Assembly (NCBI GenBank): GCA_905331475.1
Contig: CAJNYU010000180.1
Span: forward strand, 1 to 64,000
Length of the DNA: 64,000 nucleotides
Reading direction: 5' to 3'
DNA from: Rotaria socialis
Lineage: Eukaryota > Rotifera > Eurotatoria > Philodinida > Philodinidae
Numbering within the stretch: the stretch's first letter is position 1; each line of letters begins with the position of its first letter. Below are positions 49,043-64,000 of this stretch, in pieces. The position numbers and the translations under genes are program-made. The notes under the pieces were generated by a model that searched no databases, was not told where the DNA came from, and saw nothing but the letters and a program-made list of their open reading frames with translations.

Positions 49043-50484
49043 GTGAATGATCACAAATAGAAAATCGAATTAATGTTATTGGTTCTTTCTCGGGACATAC
49101 GAAACACGCAGAATGAAACAGTTATACAAGACTAACACGGTTTATATTGATTAACTGAGACAAACTAACGAATTCGAAATAATTAATAATTAAAAAGTCA
49201 TTTCATTTAGTTAAAATTAAGATTTCGAAGAAATAAACATGAAAAAGTGCTTTTTATGTAATAGATGGCAGTAGATTCAAGAAAATTGAAGATAATACGG
49301 ATTTTCACTTGTTTTATTTGAGAATTAGTTTTTAATAATATCAGAAAATAAAAATTGATGAAAAAAAATTACATTTCAACCAACTATCTGTTTTTAAATA
49401 CGGACTGTCCTACTTATGCTTCTGCCCTCCTTAATCCTTAAACGGTGAGTCATAAGATTTTCATTTTATTCTTCATGAATTTTTTTCTTTTCCTGTTCTT
49501 TAAAAAGAATATGCAAAAAAGAAGTTCAATACAGTTTTGATTGAATGCCGATCTGTCCACAATAGAGTTCACTCATTCATTTGATATGATCGCGATGTGA
49601 CACTTCCGTGCGTTGATCTATATTGCACATACTAAGTAAATATTGGATGTAACGTAGGCGTATGCACGTGATGATTCGTATCTTTGACGAACCATTTGAC
49701 ACTTGTCTCTATGTTTTACAACAAATTTCATGTGAATCGACTGTAGTAGTATGTGCTTGAACTTATGTATGAAATTTTATTGTAGATTTTATTTTTTATA
49801 AAATTCATCTTTTGAACCATGCCAATAACACAAAACAGCAATGCAACAACGCCTAAAACTGATGTAAGATAAACTGTTAAATTATTATTGTTTGTTAATG
49901 ATATGTCTTTTCATGGATACGGTCCATTAGCAATCATAATGCGGTTTTTTTTCTTTTCTACTCCGATAGACTGAAACAAGAAAAAAAGAAAAGACAAAAA
50001 GGAAGTACAAGATGAGTACACGTCGAATGATAACGAATGAGAAAAGAGGAAGAAAAAAAAAGAGAAATGGCTAGTTCGAATGTTAAGAATAGGAAGAATA
50101 TTTCCAACAAAATAACTCTTAAACTTAGATAAACAGAAAGATATTAACATGATGTCATCATCATTGTCCGATGTTGACGATCAGCTAGTTACAACGAATG
50201 CTTGTTCTTATTACATTCCTTCAAAGCACAAGGATAATCAATTACAGCATAATTCAAATCCAGAATCGAATTTTTTTTGTGTGGTTAAAAACATGCAACA
50301 TTCATTGTTTATTTCCTCGAGAATAATGAATGTATCAAGGCCAGGATATGCAAGAACATCATTCAATATTATTCCTTCTATGCCACAAGACATAAAAACC
50401 AATGTTAATGTATGGTGCCAGCTGGTGTTATTTTTTTTATAGAAAATTATTTGAGTTTTTGTCAAAAGAAAGCACAATTCCTTG
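49043..50484. promoter_or_regulatory. Divergent intergenic region, PCYT1 and CRMP
   Basis: About 1.4 kb between the two start codons must hold both promoters and 5' UTRs. A plus-strand open frame at 50149-50442 (starting MSSSLSDVDDQLV) lies just ahead of CRMP exon 1 and could be an alternative first exon or a 5' UTR reading frame; I could not join it in frame to exon 2. Confidence 0.45.
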
Positions 50485-55145
<4,661 letters not shown>

Positions 55146-56110
55146 CCTATTTCCATATTTACAGTTGGCTTTTTCATTTGACTAATTGTTTCCAAAATCA
55201 AATAATCGAGTTCTCTCTCTCTCTCTCTCTCTCTCTCTTTTCCAATGTAGTGTGGAATTTAGACTCAAAAGGCAACTAATGTTGAGTGATCATCTCAAGA
55301 CATCGATTTTCTATCTCATATTGTTTCCAAGTATTCACATATTTTTTTTTATTCTTAATAGGGATATTGATTCGCTTGCTTTTTCAGTTACACTTGTGGG
55401 TTTTTTTTGTTCTTTTCAGTATTCTATCACGATTCCTTTGTGTTTATGTGATCACGTATTTTTCTTTTGTACAACAATGTACTTTTATAATTTTACTTTT
55501 TTCCCTATCGTGCTAATCCATCGATTTCATTCCAATTTGTTTTTATTATTTCTCGCAAATTCTTTTTTTGTGCACTAATTTACACAACGTATTAAGTAAA
55601 AATTCCTTTTGTTCTTTTTCTTCCATGATAACATTCCTTTTAAATGGCACTTTTATGAAGTAAATAAATAGATATACTCTCGAAGTTATGACGAAATCCA
55701 ATTTCACAATAACGTACTTAATAAACTTTGTGATCGTAAATATCATTCTTAATGTCATTCAATAAATTACCACTTTGGTACTGCTATGAATATTTTTCAA
55801 AGTAAACGTTCATGAAAAAAACATCAAATTTTCGTAGCAAAATCTATTTTTTAAAAGAGAATTGCAAAAGATAACAGATCGTCAGTATGTTTTCTGACAT
55901 AAATAAGGAAATAGTATTTCTAATATCTTCAAAAATATGCTTTATTGAGTAATTTTTTAATTAATGATATGTATTTACAGAAAAAGTCGTAAAATTATCA
56001 TCGTTATCCTATTTAAGAAAATAAGGTACTTGAACTTGAACTAATAGTTGATTGGTTAAAATGCCGCTAATACATTTTTATAACCAAAATTTAGGTAGAA
56101 TACTATTTGT
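55146..56110. other. 3' flank of CRMP gene
   Basis: Contains a (CT)n run at about 55212-55238 and T-rich DNA; an AATAAA at about 55761 may end the CRMP transcript. No gene seen. Confidence 0.45.
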
Positions 56111-56642
56111 GAGAGTAGCTGCCGAATTCGATTTCGAATATAAATGCAAAAAAACACTTACTTTTTCTCACGCCGCCATGAGAAAAAGATTTATTTTTTA
56201 TTAATTATGAAATTTATAAATTGACTTCGCTCCCATTTATAATTCAGGATAAAGATATAGATTTAGTTTCTATAAAATATAAAATTTATACATTGACTTG
56301 GGTGTGTACGTGCGCAGACGCGTATGTCCGTCTTTCCTCATACCCACACTTGCCATGTTGTGTGCGTGTGTGTAGATCCCCGTGTTCGCCTTTTCTCACA
56401 CTCACACCAAATTTTCAGCATAAGATAGCAATATACGTAAAGAAATAAAATTGAATATTACGAGCGATGCCAAACGGGAAAATCTGAATATAACGTCTCT
56501 CTAACTTACACCAAAAACAATTACTCCGTCTTCAAATAAACCACGGTGATTACAGAAGTTTGACTATGCTATATATAAACAACTCGAAAAACAGGGACAC
56601 TTTTGTAAATAGCGCTAAAGCAACACACAAATTGAACTGAGA

Positions 56643-56895
56643 CCCAGGTTGAGAAATCCCACATCGAATCCGATAGAAACTTGATAGTATCCTACCATCC
56701 GACAGAATCTTATAGGATTCCGAGTCGAGGAATTGACGTCGGAACCCATTGAACTTCCAATAACATCCAACGGTGTTTCTTTGAAATTCATAGGAATCCG
56801 ATGATAGGTCTGTAGGATCCGACAAAATCCGATAAGATCCTACTGGATGCGAATCGGTTCCGATTGGTGCCTACTGTTGGATTGCTTGATCTGGG
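56643..56895. mobile_element. CCCAGG-end element, GGATTCCGA words
   Basis: Runs from CCCAGGTTGAG (56643) to CTTGATCTGGG (ends 56895), flanked by GA on both sides. The inside repeats AATCCGATAG, GGATCCGA and TAGGATTCCGA words in both orientations. Lies inside long-TIR copy 2. Confidence 0.58.
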
Positions 56896-57060
56896 GAGCT
56901 CTTAATCATACCACAGGTGAAAAAAGCCTCGAACCGTCACGAGCACAGCATCGACGGTTAGAAACAGCAAATATCTACATACATGATTTTTTGAGAACAC
57001 GCAGCTAGAAAAGCACAACAAAGAAATGTGCTAAGATCATGCAGCTAACATATGAAAAAA

Positions 57061-57350
57061 CCCAGGCTGATCAAAACGGACTCGTTTACGGCCTGTTTGT
57101 CGGCGGTAAACGATGTCAAAACTGTATCTTTACGGCAGTAAATAGGCCGTATTTGCCCGTAATGCCTGGCGCAGTAATACGGCACCATAAACCGGACTGA
57201 ATTTTCATGGTTTACGGCTGTTTGTGCTCCGTACTCTCATCATAATACGATCCGTATTACTGCGCCAGATATTACGGCAAAATTTCGCCCGTAAAATAGT
57301 CGTAAAGTAACCGTCAATGGCCGTATACGGACCGTACTGTTCGACCTGGG
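57061..57350. mobile_element. CCCAGG-end element, TTACGG words
   Basis: Runs from CCCAGGCTGATC (57061) to GTTCGACCTGGG (ends 57350), flanked by AA on both sides. TTTACGG/CCGTAAA and CCGTAT words recur about twenty times; TGGCGCAGTAATACGG near 57166 is exactly complemented near 57250, so the centre folds back. The right tip is identical to that at 11582-11593. Confidence 0.62.
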
Positions 57351-58245
57351 AAGGTACACTTTCACATTAACAGCAAACCGTAACTGAGCTAATATATCCG
57401 ACATCGAATACAAGATAAATTACAGAGGCATTGACACTGGACTTTCATGGCCATATTCGGATTCCGACCAAACATAAAATACGTATCCCAATACGTCATT
57501 AAAAAAACTCACTAACGATTCCGCTAATTTATAAATTTTATAATTTATAAAAACTAAATCTGTATCTTTATCCTGAATTATAAATGGGAGTGAAGTCAAT
57601 TTATAAATTTTGTAATTTATAAAAGCTAAATTTATATCTTTATCCTGAATTATAAATGAGAGTGAAGTCAATTTGTAAATTTTATAATTTATAAAAAGGA
57701 AATCTAAATCATTCCTAAATTTAAAATTCACTGCCAGTTAGATGATCTATTTCTTTTGCTTTGGGGTGGTTTCTAAATGGTCATTATTTTTTTTCATTTA
57801 TTTTCGAATTGTGAATAGTTATTCAGATGTCAATTTATATTCGAAGTCGAACTAGGCATCTCATGAAAAAGTATATGGGTGAATCCATGGAGACCCGTCC
57901 ATTTTTTGGAAAAGTTTTTTTTTTCGATTCTTTTTTGCAGTCGAAACTTCCGGTGAGCTGTAGAAAACACTTTGATGAAAAAAAAATATGACATTACTAG
58001 CAGAAAATATCGAGTTCTGGTTGATTTTTTTGGAACGATTATGGCATATTGTCAGGCAAAGGGGAAACGTCAGTAATATATGAAAGCTGTTTAGAAACAC
58101 TTTACGTTAGATGGAAAAAATTAGAACATGCCTATTGGAAGTATTGAGTTATGAGTCATTTCTTCTGAAAATAACAATAACTGTCGTTTGTCATGCTGAG
58201 TGACACTAATTTATTTGAAGGATTTTCATTAGACTAGTGATAAAA

Positions 58246-58302
58246 ATAATGATGGGTGTGGGTGTGTTGCTATTCTACCTGCTTCACCCACATCTACACC
58301 CG
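58246..58302. repeat. Paired telomere-like tracts, inverted
   Basis: GGGTGTGGGTGTG at about 58253-58265 and CACCCACATCTACACCC at about 58285-58301 are TGTGGG-type words in opposite orientation, 20 bp apart. Confidence 0.4.
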
Positions 58303-58563
58303 CCATGAACAGAGGAGTCTTGTCATGGCTTCATCTTCACTGGGGCTCTCATTATCGCTTAATTCCGTTGATGAACGAGTCATCATTTTCTTCCATTCAA
58401 ATGCATGATATCTTGGGCATAACCAGCGTGTTAGGTCGTCAGCCGCATCATATCGAGTAATCAAAAACATCGATAGATGTGGCGATACATGCACGACTCC
58501 TTTGGGTACAGGAGTAAAGTTTGCACGTTTTGTCGGATGTTCACAATACTTTTGTTTGGGCAC
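58294..58563 (-). pseudogene. Unrecognised open-frame fragment, probably transposon-derived
   Basis: An 89-codon frame with balanced composition. It holds KYCEHPTKR, HVSPHLSMF and RWLCPRYHAFEWKKM, where C-x-x-H and C-x-x-x-H pairs could bind zinc, followed by an acidic Ser-rich end. It lies among repeats and next to an assembly gap with no partner exons, so a fragment of a transposon protein is the likeliest reading. No family is assigned. Confidence 0.3.
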
Positions 58564-58629
58564 TGAGATAGGCTTTTGTAAAGCAATCAGAAAACGTACA
58601 GGCTAGTAATCGACCCTTTCCACCCATGT

Positions 58630-58780
58630 CGCCTCTTTTTTATCAACTGTGCCGCAGTTACGCGTAACTATGGCGCATTGATCGTAGTGAAGATTTCTAT
58701 ATGAAACTACGCTTAGTATGACTCAGATCAACGTAACTGCGTCCTAGTGATCGCATCCTACGATCTGTTGTATGTATAAA
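58630..58780. repeat. Short word-rich patch, CGTAACTGCG
   Basis: GCCGCAGTTACGCGTAACT and CAACGTAACTGCG are inverted copies of one word about 90 bp apart, with ATGCGCC-like words and GATCGTAG between. Confidence 0.4.
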
Positions 58781-58905
58781 TGATCAATTACAAATTATTC
58801 CTCCTTATTTGTAATTGGCTACACTCGAACAATAAAACTTAGTAATAGTAGTGTTTATCACATTTTCGTTCATAAGTCATTCTACTACAAGCAGTGAAAT
58901 GCATA

Positions 58906-59005
58906 NNNNNNNNNNNNNNNNNNNNNNNNNNNNNNNNNNNNNNNNNNNNNNNNNNNNNNNNNNNNNNNNNNNNNNNNNNNNNNNNNNNNNNNNNNNNNNN
59001 NNNNN
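58906..59005. other. Assembly gap, 100 N
   Basis: Exactly 100 unknown bases, a conventional scaffold-gap size; the real distance is not known. Confidence 0.99.
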
Positions 59006-61229
59006 AACTATGTAAATAAGAACGATCTCCGTATTGACATGCATTGCGTTATTAAATAAATGATGTACGTCTAGAAAATAAAGAAGCTAGATGTTTTCAT
59101 TAGAGCTAAAATTTTACGTTTGTTCCGTCGCAATAGTAAAAATAGGAATCTAGAATGTTGCAACAATCGTATGAAACATCATATTTCAAGTTTCATTAAC
59201 CTAAATACATTCAATTAGGAGTGCTGCAGCATATTGTTTTGACTCATCTAAACTCAAATTGGCAAACTTTAGATAGTGCTTCCGTTTGAACTTTTTATAT
59301 CTCTGTCAATAACTAAGAACTGCATTCACTATCCTACTCATTTTGTCTTGAAATTTGCAAATTGATTAGAGAAAAGTGGTTAGAGCTTTCTTTTGAGATC
59401 ATTTTAAAAAAAGGGACGCATAAAGGTGACAACATTTTCTTCTAATTTTATTTATAAAGAGAGCAATTCGTTCATAGCATTTAAATCTTGATGGGCAGAC
59501 GATATTATTTGATTAAGAGACTTTTTTTTCTCTCTTAACGTCATTACTTCAATAGAGTGTGGCAACGGTATGCAACGGTTTCCATTGGAACCCTTAAGAA
59601 ACACCACAACATAACATCTGTAAATAGGCATCTATTTGAATGCAAAGTAATTTATTGAAAAGATTTCAAACCAACGAAAATATTGTTGCTCAACGTTTAA
59701 TTTTAATTTTAATTAAAAATGTCCAATTTCCTACGTAAATTATCGTAAACAGCTTAATGAATATAAGATTTTTCATAATTAAAAACAAATCAATCAATCC
59801 ATAAAAATTTCAAATACACACTTATGATAATCAGAAAGTTTTATTTAATAGAATCATTCTTTTGAGAGAACTATTCTTCAAAACATTTTGTACAGCTTTA
59901 TAATCTATTTTTTATTTTCAATATATTTTTTACGATGCTAGATCAAGGGACAATCCACAATCTAGAGACGTATGCCTCTCTAGCTGGAGTATCATATAGT
60001 ATATGATTTAAGTGAGAGCCTACAATCTGTCTCCACAATTCTATTGAATATGTCACATTCAAGTGAAAGCTGAGTCAAAGTTACAAGCAATAATGAATGT
60101 AAATAAAAACACGTTCAATACTGAAGAGTGTAGAGAAATGAAAGATTGTTTTCAATAAGATCATACACATTGTTGTGCTGGAACTCCAAGTCAATTTGTG
60201 TTCTCTGCTAGTCAATCGTTCTTTAAGACGAGTATCAATGGAAAAAGGCGATTCCTTCCATGAAGCATTGCTCCAGAGAGTACAACAGAGTCACTCATAA
60301 AAATAGTCGAATGATTGATAGTAATTAGAGACCTGCGGGACAAACTTTGTCGTGTCCCGTAAAATCCCGTTGACAAAAAGATGTTTAAATGTTGCGTAGT
60401 TCCATCAAAGAAAACAAAAGACCTTTTCTACCTGATCAATAGGAAAAAAAGAAGAGTGAAAACTTATAGATAAAAATAAATTTTTTTTTATCAAAAATAA
60501 GAACTGGTACTTTGAACCCTGCTCGAAGTAAGCGAAGACATTTGGGAAAAATAGTACTCTCCTGTTTCCATAGTATATTAACTATTTATATAGCCGACGA
60601 AAAATATTTTAATCTAATCATTATTAGAACAGTCAAACCGAGCTTTTTGCGATAGATGCTATTTAAAATGAATTAGCTTATTTGAGATAATGTATGTCTA
60701 TAATAACTTCGATATATCTGGGACACATGTGCTCTCTTTTATATCAACAATTAGTCTATCATTGTGTGAAAATTATTTTTTTGTCATTATTTATCTCAGT
60801 ACTATCAACTACAAGTTCTACTTAGAAAGTTTTCTTTTTAAATTAAATTCGACTAATTTTCGTATGAACCAATTAACGTTGATCAATTTTCTTATCGATT
60901 AATTTCCATACACATTTATGTACAGATAAAATTAATAATTTGTTATTTATTAAGAGAAATATGCGAGTTTTAAATGAAACTTATTCTTTAGTTGTTGAAG
61001 TGTGTAAAAAAAAGTAAACTCAACTGACTCAACACCGTCTGTAACATCAGAAAAAAATTAAATTGGCGACAGGAAATCAATAATTATATGAAGAAACAGC
61101 TGAAAAGATAATGATGATGAACAGTTTTCAGTGAGTTTTTCCATTTAAACATTAAGATGTTCATTATAAATAACAAGTTTAAAGTACATCACACGTTTTT
61201 ATGTAATTTTAAAAATTCGGGACATTTAA
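59006..61229. other. Intergenic DNA, no gene seen
   Basis: AT-rich with no exon series or repeat that I could support. Confidence 0.45.
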
Positions 61230-61479
61230 TTTTTTTGAATTGTCCCGATTCCCGTTTGTCTCGTCCCGAAAACACGGGAAAGCGCTGGAAAGTGGAAGCA
61301 GTATCCTGGCTGGAAGTTACCGGATTTTTTTCTTGTGGATTCCGATCAGTTTTCTGTGCTTTCTGACTGGAAGTTGACCGAAATCCACAGAAAACAAAAT
61401 CCGGTAATTCCAGCCCGGAATACTGCTTCCACTTTCCCGTGCTTTCCGGCCGTTTCGCATCGTACCTCCACGACCTGGG
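61230..61479. mobile_element. One-ended CCCAGG-type element
   Basis: Ends CGACCTGGG at 61471-61479. The core GAAGCAGTATCC (61295) recurs inverted as GGAATACTGCTTCC (61417), so it folds back, and it carries TTCCGG and CCCGG words. The left tip was not found. Confidence 0.5.
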
Positions 61480-62233
61480 TTGAGGCACATTTTACGGAGA
61501 GATATTCGTCTTTTCGGATTATACTGATATAACAGTAGCCACATCAGCATCTTAATTTTCTTGAAATCAATATACTATCTATATCAATCATGGATTGTAT
61601 CAATGTCGAGGTTTACGCAATTTGTTTATGATCTTATAAGAAGCCATACCGACAACAACGATTCTGTATTTATTTATCTCTTGTAGGAAAATATCAATGC
61701 GAAAAATCAGATCGAATCTGAGAAGAAGTGTAATATTTTCTTCCAGCATAGAATATACAGTGTGAACGTGTCTGAGGACCACTAGATTCAGCTGAAATGC
61801 ACCTATCTTTAGGATACGATTGTTGCGAACCTGAAATCAACAAAACAAGAGCCATGTATTAAAAAAACAGGTGCCACATTATCGCTTATCTCACTCTAAT
61901 TCACTTCTATAGCACTTTAGCATTATAATGGCAACTGCTATGAAGTAAATTTATTGAACAGAATATGGAGAACTACCATTTATTTTCTTCAATTGTAACT
62001 TCTGTTGTGATTCATGTATTCTTACGTTTAACTGTGAATTTAAATCTTTTCAATCTTTCGTTAGCATAGCTCTGATCAGCGCTCAAAATTTCAATAAATA
62101 GTATGACATGCATTGGTTATACCAGCTCTACATTTTATCGTTACTTTATTAAGCTCGTAATCGATGATTGAAAAATAATACGATTTATTTAAATGGTGAA
62201 CAGCAAAAGTTGAGAATATTAGTGATTATCAGC
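61480..62233. other. Intergenic DNA, no gene seen
   Basis: No exon pattern or clear repeat recognised. Confidence 0.45.
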
Positions 62234-62241
62234 ATAGGAAT
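62234..62241 (+). repeat. Left target-site duplication of hAT-type element
   Basis: ATAGGAAT, repeated exactly at 62728-62735. Confidence 0.85.
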
Positions 62242-62727
62242 TAGGGGTGGCACTTTATCTTTACTTTACCGGTTAAAGTAAAGTTCGCTACTTTACTTTA
62301 CCCGGTAAAGTAAAGTAAGTCAACTTTACCCGAAAAGTAAAGTAAAGTAAAGTAAAGGGAATTAAATAAAGTTGAGTTTGTTGCCCATTTTTTAGCCCAG
62401 TATCATGCACTAATAACGCTGCAGCATATGAAAGTATTTTTGGAACGATTTATTCATAAAAAAAGTGGAAAATAAAGTACAGTAATGATGAAAAGGTCAC
62501 ATTTTTCATAGATGAACACTTTTGTATGCTGCAGCGTTATCAGAGCTTGATGCTGGCCTAGAAAATGAACAATAAGCCTAACTTAATACAAGTCACTTTA
62601 CTTTACTTTACTTTACTTTACCGAATAAAGTAAAGTTCACTGCTTTACTTTACCAGGTAAAGTAAAGTTCACTACTTTACTTTACTTTACTTTTTCAAAG
62701 TTAAGTAAAGATAAAGTGCCACCCCTA
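62242..62727. mobile_element. hAT-type foldback element, 486 bp
   Basis: Terminal inverted repeats start TAGGGGTGGCACTTTATCTT and end with the complement; the perfect 8-bp duplication ATAGGAAT flanks them. Both arms are filled with CTTTACTTTACC / GGTAAAGTAAAG words, and the middle also folds back (TAACGCTGCAGCATA against TATGCTGCAGCGTTA), so nearly the whole element is one imperfect palindrome. It encodes nothing and must have been moved by a hAT transposase elsewhere. Intact flanks suggest a fairly recent insertion. Confidence 0.88.
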
Positions 62728-62735
62728 ATAGGAAT
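62728..62735 (+). repeat. Right target-site duplication of hAT-type element
   Basis: ATAGGAAT, identical to 62234-62241. Confidence 0.85.
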
Positions 62736-62741
62736 TACGTT

Positions 62742-62747
62742 TTTATT
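62742..62747 (-). terminator. Poly(A) signal of the FkbM gene
   Basis: Minus-strand AATAAA 2 bp beyond the stop codon, lying between the stop codon and the hAT-type insertion. Confidence 0.45.
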
Positions 62748-62749
62748 GT

Positions 62750-63742
62750 TTAGCAAATTTGTGATCGGTTCATGTTCACCCAGAAAATATCGCCTGGCCA
62801 CGAATTAAAAGCATCGGCTGTATTAAGATCAGCGCACATATCTTTTGTAGCGACGTATCCGCGTTCAATAAAAAACTTTAAAACAACGCCCATACGAGCT
62901 TTAGCATGAGGTACCGCATCCCATTCCATTAGTACAACAGGTATGTTGACATAATCAAATACTTTTTTACCAGTTTCGCATAGGAAAATCTCGGCCCATT
63001 GAATGTCAACTTTCATAACAGCGTTTCGAATGTCTTTGTCTTGCAGTATTGGAAGAATTTCATCAAATCGTATCGTTGTCACAGCATACATATCATCGTT
63101 TGAATATTCTCCAGTGTCTTTTTCGATAATTGCTTGTGCGCCAACATTAAAAGGATCGGAATTCATTTTGAAAGTTTTACCTGATTCAGAATAGATAGCA
63201 TTACCAACCAGTACAACTTTGTCTTGGACGTTTTCGATTTGCACTGCCTTGCGAATCCGATTTATGTTAGGCTTGAAGCATTCTATCGAAATCACACGTC
63301 TACCAAACGAAGCTGCAAACATGGTATAACTTCCAACATTAGCTCCAACATCAATGAAATCCATATGAGGATATTTAATTAAGAAGCTAATTACTTCGGT
63401 AATGAGTCGTTCTTCCCATATTTTCTTCTTCTTTATATCATTACTCACCGCATCTCGGGTATCATGAAGGCAAATGGTAGTTTTAACAATATGAAGTAGA
63501 TATTTCGTTTCGATACATGTAAAGTTTTCTTTTGTATCTTCATGTAGATCAATAATATTGACATACTTCGACAGATTTGGTATTTGAGGAGCAATTGTTT
63601 TTGTCGCTTGAATATTTAATGTCGTTGGTATTGTTGAATTCAGTTTGAAATAATAAACGGCATAGAGAACAGCTATTCCCAATGCAAAAAGTATTGACTT
63701 ACGTTTTCGCTGATTAAATATTGTGGTGAAACAGTTTTCCAT
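62750..63742 (-). CDS. FkbM-family methyltransferase-like membrane protein
   Basis: Single exon of 330 residues. A membrane segment at about 16-34 (SILFALGIAVLYAVYYF) after a short basic head predicts a type II membrane protein with the enzyme domain in the Golgi or ER lumen. The class I SAM-dependent methyltransferase fold begins with FIDVGANVGSYT (129-140), the glycine-rich cofactor loop, followed by VISIECFKPN, the acidic strand 2, and later VMKVDIQWAE in the FkbM position where most members read KIDVEGxE. FkbM proteins O-methylate sugars or small molecules in bacteria; animal copies are common in bdelloids and may reflect bacterial origin, and the substrate is unknown. The change of E-G to Q-W in the DxEGxE motif is unusual. 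The start is the first ATG of the frame and leaves the membrane anchor complete. Confidence 0.88.
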   Translation of the reverse strand: MENCFTTIFNQRKRKSILFALGIAVLYAVYYFKLNSTIPTTLNIQATKTIAPQIPNLSKYVNIIDLHEDTKENFTCIETKYLLHIVKTTICLHDTRDAVSNDIKKKKIWEERLITEVISFLIKYPHMDFIDVGANVGSYTMFAASFGRRVISIECFKPNINRIRKAVQIENVQDKVVLVGNAIYSESGKTFKMNSDPFNVGAQAIIEKDTGEYSNDDMYAVTTIRFDEILPILQDKDIRNAVMKVDIQWAEIFLCETGKKVFDYVNIPVVLMEWDAVPHAKARMGVVLKFFIERGYVATKDMCADLNTADAFNSWPGDIFWVNMNRSQIC

Positions 63743-64000
63743 CTAGCACGATTTCGCTCGAGTACCAATATTTGACTTTAGTTAAGATGTGAAGAAATAA
63801 TTTATATGGAAACAAATGAGGATGCAGACGACTTGAATAATGTATCGATGTCTATGTCTCAAGATATATGTAGGTGTATTGTAAGTGTTTGTTTATAAAA
63901 GAAAAATAATACTAAACGGACACCGTACAGAAATATAAAATGTGCAGGCTTTCATTTATTCATGTGATCTAAAAATTAGAATATCATAAAAAAAGGCAAA
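63743..64000. other. 5' flank of the FkbM gene
   Basis: Upstream region of the minus-strand gene; no regulatory site identified. Confidence 0.4.

Larger units (their letters stand above)
56111..57864. mobile_element. Long-TIR element, copy 2, with satellite-like ends
   Basis: The left end (GAGTAGCTGCCGAATTCGA, TTCGAATATAAATG) matches the right end in reverse complement (ATTTATATTCGAAGTCGAAC, TAGGCATCTCATG), with the same left/right tip difference as copy 1. Inside the right end a unit of about 70 bp (TTATAAATTTT, CTTTATCCTGAATTATAAATG, GAGTGAAGTC) is repeated two to three times at 57530-57720, and about twice in reverse at the left near 56205-56295. Two CCCAGG-end elements sit in its middle. 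No transposase seen. Confidence 0.62.

Noticed and set aside
49911-50150. Minus-strand frame upstream of CRMP
   Set aside because: Phe/Ser-rich frame in T-rich DNA with no homology; probably 5' UTR or promoter sequence of CRMP.
57420-57731. 103-codon minus-strand frame with internal repeats
   Set aside because: It is the translation of the tandem AT-rich satellite at the end of long-TIR copy 2.
61157-61550. Four overlapping open frames on both strands
   Set aside because: All lie in the CCCAGG-type foldback element; several frames open at once is what its composition predicts.

Overview
The window looks like nuclear DNA of a bdelloid rotifer, probably a repeat-rich Rotaria-like species; this is inferred, not proven. 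The grounds are AT-rich DNA, genes cut by many short introns of about 45-60 bp, animal-type proteins, families that are expanded in bdelloids (NHL-repeat proteins, rhodopsin-type GPCRs, neprilysin-like peptidases, FkbM and fucosyl transferases), and short TGTGGG-like telomere words in repeat-rich DNA. A 100-base run of N at 58906-59005 marks a scaffold gap.

Eight protein genes could be modelled exon by exon or as a single exon. In order: an NHL propeller protein (3903-4816 +, 5' exon not found); an M13/neprilysin peptidase of 17 exons (12804-15974 +); an HMBOX1/HOT1-type homeobox factor (22003-19359 -); a two-exon class A GPCR (32759-34318 +); CCDC39, the ciliary axoneme ruler protein (34746-39823 +, 13 exons); an alpha-1,3-fucosyltransferase (43323-40827 -); choline-phosphate cytidylyltransferase PCYT1 (49042-46905 -); a CRMP/dihydropyrimidinase (50485-55145 +, 16 exons); plus a FkbM methyltransferase-like type II membrane protein (63742-62750 -). 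A small single-pass membrane protein is encoded antisense inside intron 4 of the CRMP gene (51569-51201 -). A weaker candidate is a 60-residue spliced gene at 5936-5603 (-) with a 12-nt microexon.

The gene-poor stretches (1-3.7 kb, 6-12.8 kb, 25.8-28.8 kb, 56-62.7 kb) hold mostly DNA-transposon material. A 2.1-kb hAT relic with a perfect 8-bp target duplication carries a second long-TIR element, which in turn carries a third. A 486-bp hAT-type foldback with a perfect 8-bp duplication sits just behind the FkbM gene. A second long-TIR element (56.1-57.9 kb) contains two short elements with CCCAGG ends. Many of these short elements share a style: each is built from one private short word repeated in both orientations. 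No virus-like element, rRNA, tRNA or CRISPR array was recognised.

The genes do not form one pathway. PCYT1 and CRMP are divergent around about 1.1-1.4 kb that should hold both promoters; CCDC39 and the fucosyltransferase converge; the peptidase and HMBOX1 converge; the GPCR and CCDC39 are tandem with 427 bp between them.
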